Below, piece by piece: positions 59,067 to 64,000 of a stretch of 64,000 nucleotides of DNA. Each line of letters opens with the position of its first letter. Position 1 is the first letter of the stretch. This DNA comes from CAZTQN01 sp964615765. GTDB taxonomy: Bacteria > Planctomycetota > Phycisphaerae > Phycisphaerales > UBA1924. A program made the position numbers and the translations under genes. The stretch lies in assembly GCA_964615765.1 (NCBI GenBank), contig CAZTQN010000011.1, positions 1 through 64,000 on the forward strand, written 5' to 3'. The notes beneath the pieces are model-generated. The model saw only the letters and a list, made by a program, of their open reading frames with translations, was not told where the DNA came from and searched no databases.

Positions 59067-60329
59067 ATGCTCAACATGATCAGCAAGCCCACGTTCAACC
59101 CGGCGCTCACCATCCCCCCGTCCCCGCGTCCCCCACTCCCCGCGTCTCCGCGTCCGGACAGTCCCCGCGTCCCCCCGTCACACGTCTGGAACTCCCCGAC
59201 GCCCAACCAACCCCCCGCCCGCTGGTACCATGCTCACCAGCCTCTCCCACGCACCCGGCGGAACGGAGTCCCCGCGATCGCGACCGAGCCCCCCACCAGC
59301 CCCCCCCCCTCCCGCACGCCCGCTTCTCCCGCTTCGGTCTCGCGTGAAGGTTCGCGCCTGCCCGAGGCCGACGCGCAGCTCTACCTGCACCCGCAGACCC
59401 TCGCCCGCCTCGGCACACTCGAACTGCGCGCCAAGATGATCGTCGAGGGCGTCATGTCCGGCGCCCACACCTCGCCCTTCCAGGGCTTCAGCGTCGAGTT
59501 CGCCCAGCACCGCCCGTACGTCCCCGGCGACGACATCCGCCACCTCGACTGGAAAGTCTTCGGCCGCTCCGACAAGCTCCACCTCAAGCAGTACCAGCAG
59601 GAGACCAACCTCGACCTGGTCGTGCTGGTCGACTGCTCCGGCTCCATGAACTTCGGCTCGCGCTCCTTCGAGGACGCCAGCGGCACCGGGCGCCGCACCT
59701 CCAGCGACGGCCGTACGTACTGGAGCAAGTTCGACCACGCCACCGCCGTCGCTGCCGCCGTCAGCTACATGGCCCTGGCCCAGGGCGACCGCACCGGCGT
59801 CATGACCTTCGCCGACGATCTCCGCGCCGTCGTCAAGCGCTCCAGCGCCATGAGCACCTGGCGCCAGATCGTCGGCGCGCTGTCCGTGCAGCCCGTCGAC
59901 CGCGCCACGGCCCTCGGCCGCGTCGTCGACCAGGCCCTCGCCAAACTCAACAACCGCTGCCTCATCGCCCTGGTCAGCGATCTCTACCTCGACCCCGAGG
60001 AATACCGCTCCGCCCTCGCCCGCATCCGCCACCGCCGCCACGACCTCATCGTCTTCCAGGTCATCGACCAGCGCGAGCGCGACCTCGACCTCAAGGACGC
60101 CGCCCCCTTCGTCGGCCTCGAAGGCGAACCCCGCCTCAAGATCGACCCACGCGCCATCCGCCCCGCCTACCAGCAGGTCTTCGCCGAACACCTCAGCACC
60201 ATCGAACGCCTCACCCGCAGCTTCGGCTTCGACTACCAGCTCATCTGCACCCACGACTGGCTCGGCCCCCCAATGGCCGCCTTCATGGCGCGGCGGAATG
60301 CGCGGATGAAGAAGAGCAAGTCGGGGTGA
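59067..60329 (+). CDS. DUF58 protein (MoxR-associated VWA-like)
   Basis: Up to 420 residues. The conserved domain starts near LYLHPQTLARLGTLELRAKM and includes GFSVEFAQHRPYVPGDDIRH, DWKVFGRSDKLHLK and the VWA-like metal motif VLVDCSGSMNFG. DUF58 proteins partner with MoxR ATPases; no moxR gene is in the window. The start is uncertain: ATG 59067 gives a Pro-rich leader spanning an octamer repeat, while GGAG at 59265-59268 sits 8 nt before an in-frame ATC (59277), an implausible but well-placed codon. It is followed by the four-helix-bundle insertion and then BatA-like and VWA genes. Confidence 0.82.
   Translation: MLNMISKPTFNPALTIPPSPRPPLPASPRPDSPRVPPSHVWNSPTPNQPPARWYHAHQPLPRTRRNGVPAIATEPPTSPPPSRTPASPASVSREGSRLPEADAQLYLHPQTLARLGTLELRAKMIVEGVMSGAHTSPFQGFSVEFAQHRPYVPGDDIRHLDWKVFGRSDKLHLKQYQQETNLDLVVLVDCSGSMNFGSRSFEDASGTGRRTSSDGRTYWSKFDHATAVAAAVSYMALAQGDRTGVMTFADDLRAVVKRSSAMSTWRQIVGALSVQPVDRATALGRVVDQALAKLNNRCLIALVSDLYLDPEEYRSALARIRHRRHDLIVFQVIDQRERDLDLKDAAPFVGLEGEPRLKIDPRAIRPAYQQVFAEHLSTIERLTRSFGFDYQLICTHDWLGPPMAAFMARRNARMKKSKSG
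59121..59178. repeat. Degenerate octanucleotide array upstream of the DUF58 gene
   Basis: Repeated TCCCCGCG-like 8-mers (TCCCCGCG, TCCCCCAC, TCCCCGCG, TCTCCGCG and further variants). The array lies in the open frame before DUF58 but gives a Pro/Ser-rich sequence, arguing that the true start is downstream. Between pdxA and the array there is only C-rich sequence with an A7 tract near 58948. Confidence 0.6.
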
Positions 60330-60357
60330 GTCATAGGGGACGAGGTTGGATGCGAGA

Positions 60358-60898
60358 GGGCGGGAAACGGGAAGCGGGAAACGGGAAGCGGCTGGGAGAC
60401 GAAACGGGTATGAGCGGATCGATTCGGTCATACCGCAATCTGGACGTTTGGCAGGTGGCCATGCGCCTGGCTCAGCAGGTGTACGCCCACAGCAACGCCA
60501 TGCCCGACACTGAAAAGTTCGGACTCGTCAGCCAGATGCGACGTGCGGCGGTGTCGGTACCCTCCAACATTGCCGAGGGTTACGGACGCGGCCGCCGCCG
60601 CGAGTACGTCCGCTCACTGACGACCGCCAGAGGATCCGTGTGTGAACTGGAGACCCAAGTCGCGCTCGCGGCGAGACTCGATCTGCTCGACCGCGCCAGC
60701 GCTCGCGACCTGTGGCGACTCGCCCGCCGCGTGAACGCCATGCTCACCGCGCAGATCCGCGCCTTGCGCCGCTCTGCTCGCAAAGACCCGATCGACACCG
60801 ACGCGGCCTCCACCGACCAAGCGGCCGCTGCCTCCCCCGCCGCTTCCCGCTTCCCGTTTCCCGCTTCCCGCTCACCAAATCCCGAATCCCGTTCCCCG
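60358..60898 (+). mobile_element. Putative element: four-helix-bundle gene between inverted heptad arrays
   Basis: The left arm 60358-60392 is tandem GGGAARC-type 7-mers. The right arm 60839-60873 is GCTTCCC/GTTTCCC 7-mers, and the two 35-nt arms are inverted copies matching at 31 of 35 positions. The right arm continues with AATCCC-type units to 60898. The enclosed gene (60410-60913) begins 18 nt inside the left arm and runs through the right arm. The element separates DUF58 from the BatA-like gene, which are usually adjacent. Mobility is inferred from structure; no target duplication could be confirmed. Confidence 0.6.
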
Positions 60899-60913
60899 GA
60901 GGTCACCCCATGA
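60410..60913 (+). CDS. Four-helix-bundle protein (S23/23S rRNA IVP-like, Avd-like)
   Basis: A 167-residue protein from ATG 60410. The first 120 residues match the four-helix-bundle family found in 23S rRNA intervening sequences: IRSYRNLDVWQVAMRLAQQV, FGLVSQMRRAAVSVPSNIAE, GYGRGRRREYVRSLTTARGS and ELETQVALAARLDLLD. The related Avd proteins bind RNA in diversity-generating retroelements, but there is no reverse transcriptase here. The C-terminal 45 residues are a low-complexity tail written by the right heptad array. The stop overlaps the BatA-like start (ATGA). Function of free-standing copies is unknown. Confidence 0.88.
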   Translation: MSGSIRSYRNLDVWQVAMRLAQQVYAHSNAMPDTEKFGLVSQMRRAAVSVPSNIAEGYGRGRRREYVRSLTTARGSVCELETQVALAARLDLLDRASARDLWRLARRVNAMLTAQIRALRRSARKDPIDTDAASTDQAAAASPAASRFPFPASRSPNPESRSPEVTP

Positions 60914-63459
60914 CCTTCCTCAACCCAACTCTCTTCGCCGCCGGCCTCGCGTGTATCGCGATCCCGATCCTTATCCACCTGCTCATGCAGCGCCGGCGGA
61001 AGCCCATCGCCTGGGGCGCGATGCGCTTCCTCATCGAGGCGTATAAGCGTCAGCAGCGCCGGCTCAAGCTTGAGCGATGGCTGCTTCTGCTGGCCCGCTG
61101 CCTGCTGGTCGCCGCGCTCGCGATGGCCTTCGGCAAGCCGCTCGTCGGCCAATCGCTCGTCGGCGGGCAGAGCCGCACGCTCTACATCCTTATTGACAAC
61201 AGCCTGACGGCCCAGGCCCGCGGCCCGGCCGGCTCGGCCCTCGACCGTCACAAGGTCGACGCCCGCGCGCTCATCGAATCCCTCCGCGCCGGCGGCGACG
61301 GGCACCGCGTCGGGGTCATCACCCTCGGCGGGCCGAGCGAAGCGCTCGTCATGCCCCCCTCGCCCGACCTCAGCGCCGTGCTGGCCCAGATCGACCGCGT
61401 CACGCCCACCGACAGCCGCGCCGATATCGCTGGCGCGCTCAGCCGCGTCGCCGCCGAGTTCGCCGGCGCCCCCGCGCCCGCCGCCCCCGACGCGCCCGCC
61501 ACCCCCGACGCCGCCGACCGGTTCGTCCCCGTCGCCGAGCGCACGACCGTCGCCGTGCTCAGCGATCTCCGCCGCGGCAGCCTCTCGGCGAGCGGCGCCG
61601 AAGCCCCGCGCCCCGTGCGCCTGCCCGCGGGCGTGCGCCTGCTCGCCAGCCGCCCGGCGCTCGAACCGCTCGGCAACATCGCCATCACGCGCGTCGAACC
61701 GCTCCGCTCCGTGCTTGTCCAAGGCTCCGGCGACGCCTCGGCCGGGCTCGTGCGCATCACGCTCTCGCGCAGCGGCGACGCTGCCGGCGCCAGCACCGCG
61801 GGCGAGCGCATCACCGCGCTGTCGGCCTGGCTGGCGCGTCCCGATCAGACCAGCCCGCCCGCCGCCCGCGCCACCGCGAGCGTCCGCTGGGCCGCGGGCG
61901 AAGAGACCGCCACCGCCGTCGTGCAGTTGCCCGACGACGCCGCCGCACCCGCCGCGCCCAGCGAACCCCGGGCCCGCTCGGGCACGCAGGTGATCATCGC
62001 GGCCATCGACGGCGGGGACGCCATCGCCGCCGACGACCGCTGGTGCCGCCCCATCGAAAGCCGCGGCTCGCTCCGCGTCGGCGTCGCCGCCTCATCGCAG
62101 TTCAGCGCCAGCCAGCGGGCCGACCAGCTCAGCCCCGGCACGTGGGCCCGCCTGGCGCTCTCGCCAACATCCGAAGCCCGCGGCATCGACGTGGTCATGA
62201 TCGAGCCCGCCGCGATCGACGGCGCGCGTCTGGCCGGGCTCGACGCCCTCATCCTCCCGCGACCGGACCTGGTCAGCGAGTCGGCGTGGTCGCGCGTCGC
62301 GCTGTTCGTCGAATCCGGGGGGCTGCTGGTGGTCTTCCCGCCGGGCGAAGCGCCGGTGCACCTGTGGCCCGACGCGATGAACGCCGCGCTCGCCGCCAGC
62401 ATCGGCACCGAGTGGAGCATCCCGCGCGAATCGCGCACGCTCGCGGGCGAGCCCGCCGGCACCGGCGCCCGACTCGAAGTCCCCGTCCAGGCCACGCCCA
62501 CCGGCGACGATCTGGACCTGCTCACGCTCGTCGGCGGCGAACTGGGCGACCTCGTCTCCGCCGTGCGCGTCCGCCGCGTGCTCCCCGTCGTCTCCACCTC
62601 CGGCGCGGTGCGTCCGCTGCTGATCGCCGGCGGCGAGCCGGTGGTGAGCCTGATGAACGCGCCGAGTCCCACCGCCGGCGCAGCGCCCGCGAGCGGCGCG
62701 GCCCCGACCGGCACGCCGGCCGAACCCGTCGGCGGTCGTCGCGGCGGGCGCGGGCTGGTCGTCGTTGCCGGCGTCGCGCTCGACCTGGAATGGTCCGACC
62801 TGCCCGCCAAGCCGCTCATGGTCCCGCTCATGCAGGAACTCGTGCGCCAAGGCGTCGGCCGGGCCCGCGGAACCTACCTCGCCATCGCCGGCGACGCGCC
62901 GCCCGCGCCCGCCCGCACCGTCGAACTCCGCGCACGCGGGAACGACGCCCCGGACGCCAGCAACGACGCCAACGCCGACGGAACTCCCGCCGCGATCGGC
63001 GGCGGCGGCCCCATCCGCCGCGCCGGCCTGCTCAGCGCCGTCGACGAGACGGGCGTCGAGCGTGCCCTGGTCGCCGTGAACCCCGATCCGCGCGCGAGCG
63101 ATGTCGGTGTTGAAGAACCGCGCACCATCGCCGCGTGGCTGACGGGCGCGGACAACGCCGCGGCTCAGGGCGGCGCGGGCGCGACGGTTGTCTGGCTCAC
63201 CGGCGCGAATCCGGAACCGTCCGACGGACCGACGGGCATCGGCGAGACCGTCGCCGCGGCGGCCGCCTTCGGCGCCCAGGCCCAGAGCGGCCCGACCACA
63301 CCGATCTGGACCATCCTCCTCGCCGTCGCCCTGGCGATGGGCGTCATCGAGATGCTGCTGGCCCGCGCGGCGAGTCACGCGTCGGTGAAGACTTCGGGCG
63401 GCGGGCTGACCGGGGCGATGGCGGGGGTTGGGGGCGCGGGGGCGGGGGCCGGAGCATGA
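60910..63459 (+). CDS. BatA-domain/VWA-like membrane protein
   Basis: An 849-residue protein. The N-terminal 80 residues are the BatA double-membrane-helix domain (LACIAIPILIHLLMQRRRKP, WGAMRFLIEAYKRQQRRLKL). A VWA-like domain follows (TLYILIDNSLTAQARG), then a long Ala/Asp-rich region and a C-terminal membrane helix (WTILLAVALAMGVIEMLLA). ATG 60910 overlaps the stop of the four-helix-bundle gene, and its ribosome-binding site GGAGG (60897-60901) lies at the end of the heptad array. It works with DUF58 and the downstream VWA protein, probably with a MoxR chaperone, in envelope homeostasis; this role is inferred from family context. Confidence 0.85.
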   Translation: MTFLNPTLFAAGLACIAIPILIHLLMQRRRKPIAWGAMRFLIEAYKRQQRRLKLERWLLLLARCLLVAALAMAFGKPLVGQSLVGGQSRTLYILIDNSLTAQARGPAGSALDRHKVDARALIESLRAGGDGHRVGVITLGGPSEALVMPPSPDLSAVLAQIDRVTPTDSRADIAGALSRVAAEFAGAPAPAAPDAPATPDAADRFVPVAERTTVAVLSDLRRGSLSASGAEAPRPVRLPAGVRLLASRPALEPLGNIAITRVEPLRSVLVQGSGDASAGLVRITLSRSGDAAGASTAGERITALSAWLARPDQTSPPAARATASVRWAAGEETATAVVQLPDDAAAPAAPSEPRARSGTQVIIAAIDGGDAIAADDRWCRPIESRGSLRVGVAASSQFSASQRADQLSPGTWARLALSPTSEARGIDVVMIEPAAIDGARLAGLDALILPRPDLVSESAWSRVALFVESGGLLVVFPPGEAPVHLWPDAMNAALAASIGTEWSIPRESRTLAGEPAGTGARLEVPVQATPTGDDLDLLTLVGGELGDLVSAVRVRRVLPVVSTSGAVRPLLIAGGEPVVSLMNAPSPTAGAAPASGAAPTGTPAEPVGGRRGGRGLVVVAGVALDLEWSDLPAKPLMVPLMQELVRQGVGRARGTYLAIAGDAPPAPARTVELRARGNDAPDASNDANADGTPAAIGGGGPIRRAGLLSAVDETGVERALVAVNPDPRASDVGVEEPRTIAAWLTGADNAAAQGGAGATVVWLTGANPEPSDGPTGIGETVAAAAAFGAQAQSGPTTPIWTILLAVALAMGVIEMLLARAASHASVKTSGGGLTGAMAGVGGAGAGAGA

Positions 63460-64000
63460 TGACCCAGTCGATGGCCAACCTCGTGCTCGCGCAGGCCGCC
63501 GCCGCCGGCGAGTCGCTGCGCCTGGGCGACCCCGGCGTGGAGTTCGGCTTCGCGTACCCGCTGCCGGCGTGGGCGTGGGCGCTGGTCGTCAGCGCGGCCC
63601 TCGGGATCGCCGCGTTGTCGTACCACCGGCTTGAGGGCGCGCTGTGGGGGCGGGCGGCGATGGCGCTGCTGCGCGCCATCACGCTGGTGGCCCTGGTCGT
63701 GCTGCTGTGCGGGCCGCGCCTGGCCAAGCCGAACGAGACCGAAGAGAAAGACTGGGTGCTCGCGCTGGTAGACCGTTCGGGCTCGCTCGCGATCCCGGAT
63801 GCGCCGGGCCAGGGTGCGCAGCGCGAGGCCCGCGAGGCGCAGCTCCGCCGCGAGTTAGAGCAAGCCGCGCCCGCGTGGAAGAAACTCAGCGGCGAGCGCG
63901 TCGTCAAGTGGATCGGCTTCGACGCGGGGGCGTACGAACTGCCCGTCGACGCGGCGACCGGCATGCCGCGCCTCGATGAGCCCGGCGGACGGCGCACGGA
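63456..64000 (+). CDS. VWA-like membrane protein, truncated by window edge
   Basis: An open frame from ATG 63456 (ATGA overlap with the BatA-like stop) to the window end, 181 codons visible. Two membrane helices (AYPLPAWAWALVVSAALGIA and ALLRAITLVALVVLLCG) precede a VWA-type segment DWVLALVDRSGSLAIPDAPG. This is the arrangement of the third gene in planctomycete DUF58-BatA-VWA clusters. The rest of the domain lies beyond the window. Confidence 0.8.
   Translation, partial: MMTQSMANLVLAQAAAAGESLRLGDPGVEFGFAYPLPAWAWALVVSAALGIAALSYHRLEGALWGRAAMALLRAITLVALVVLLCGPRLAKPNETEEKDWVLALVDRSGSLAIPDAPGQGAQREAREAQLRRELEQAAPAWKKLSGERVVKWIGFDAGAYELPVDAATGMPRLDEPGGRRT

Noticed and set aside
60410..60913. Four-helix-bundle gene considered as Avd of a diversity-generating retroelement
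   Set aside because: No reverse transcriptase and no template/variable repeat pair is present in the neighbourhood.

Overview
The window looks like a chromosomal segment from a planctomycete of the class Phycisphaerae. Evidence seen directly: very high GC; two secreted proteins ending in paired dockerin-like repeats with a Gly-Cys tail; an ECF sigma factor overlapping a Ser/Thr kinase-WD40 gene; an exosortase-type exopolysaccharide locus; a DUF58/BatA/VWA cluster; and several small membrane proteins with a CPxCG zinc ribbon. The lineage is an inference from these families, not a measured phylogeny. GTG, TTG and ATGA-overlap starts are common.

Layout. 1-4118: 3' end of a methylmalonyl-CoA mutase large subunit, a small DUF6883/DUF4926 pair, an aldehyde dehydrogenase and a VOC protein. 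4138-5333: tRNA-Gly(TCC) followed by a nuclease-like gene. 5398-11432 (minus): two large dockerin-tailed beta-repeat surface proteins. 11646-15454 (minus): ECF sigma factor and membrane Ser/Thr kinase. 15620-19784: alcohol dehydrogenase, TrkH-type K+ transporter, lipoyl synthase. 20189-33775 (plus): exopolysaccharide/exosortase locus (Wza-like lipoprotein, exosortase, EpsI-like, giant TPR protein, Wzc-like chain-length protein, nucleotide-sugar epimerase, WecA/MraY-like transferase). 33843-38309: ParA, VanZ-like, antiporter, MurJ. 38332-39547: Rhs remnant with a coupled low-GC gene. 39548-49596: CoaC-like, RpoZ, small conserved proteins, tRNA-Ser(GCT), TyrA-like, esterase, superoxide dismutase. 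50759-52069: divergent sigma-70 factor ending in a strong terminator. 52216-57710 (minus): LolA-like protein, S41 peptidase, Hsp70, FKBP. 57798-64000 (plus): PdxA, then DUF58, BatA-like and VWA genes.

The most unusual feature is a family of 7-nt tandem repeat arrays. At 60358-60898 two heptad arrays form imperfect 35-nt inverted repeats around a four-helix-bundle (S23/IVP-like) gene lodged between the DUF58 and BatA genes. A small element of the same architecture (4 + 4 inverted heptads, no gene) sits in frame inside lipA at 18842-18916. Single-armed heptad arrays lie at gene ends at 15574, 38297, 39532, 44245 and 45133, and two of these are paired with a REP-like palindrome around the tyrA-like gene. 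I infer a mobile or expanding repeat family, with the four-helix-bundle element as the possibly autonomous form.

The exopolysaccharide genes plausibly act together: WecA-like initiation, sugar-nucleotide conversion, Wzc/Wza-type export, and exosortase/EpsI envelope processing. The Wzc-like protein has lost key P-loop residues. No PEP-CTERM exosortase substrate is seen in this window.
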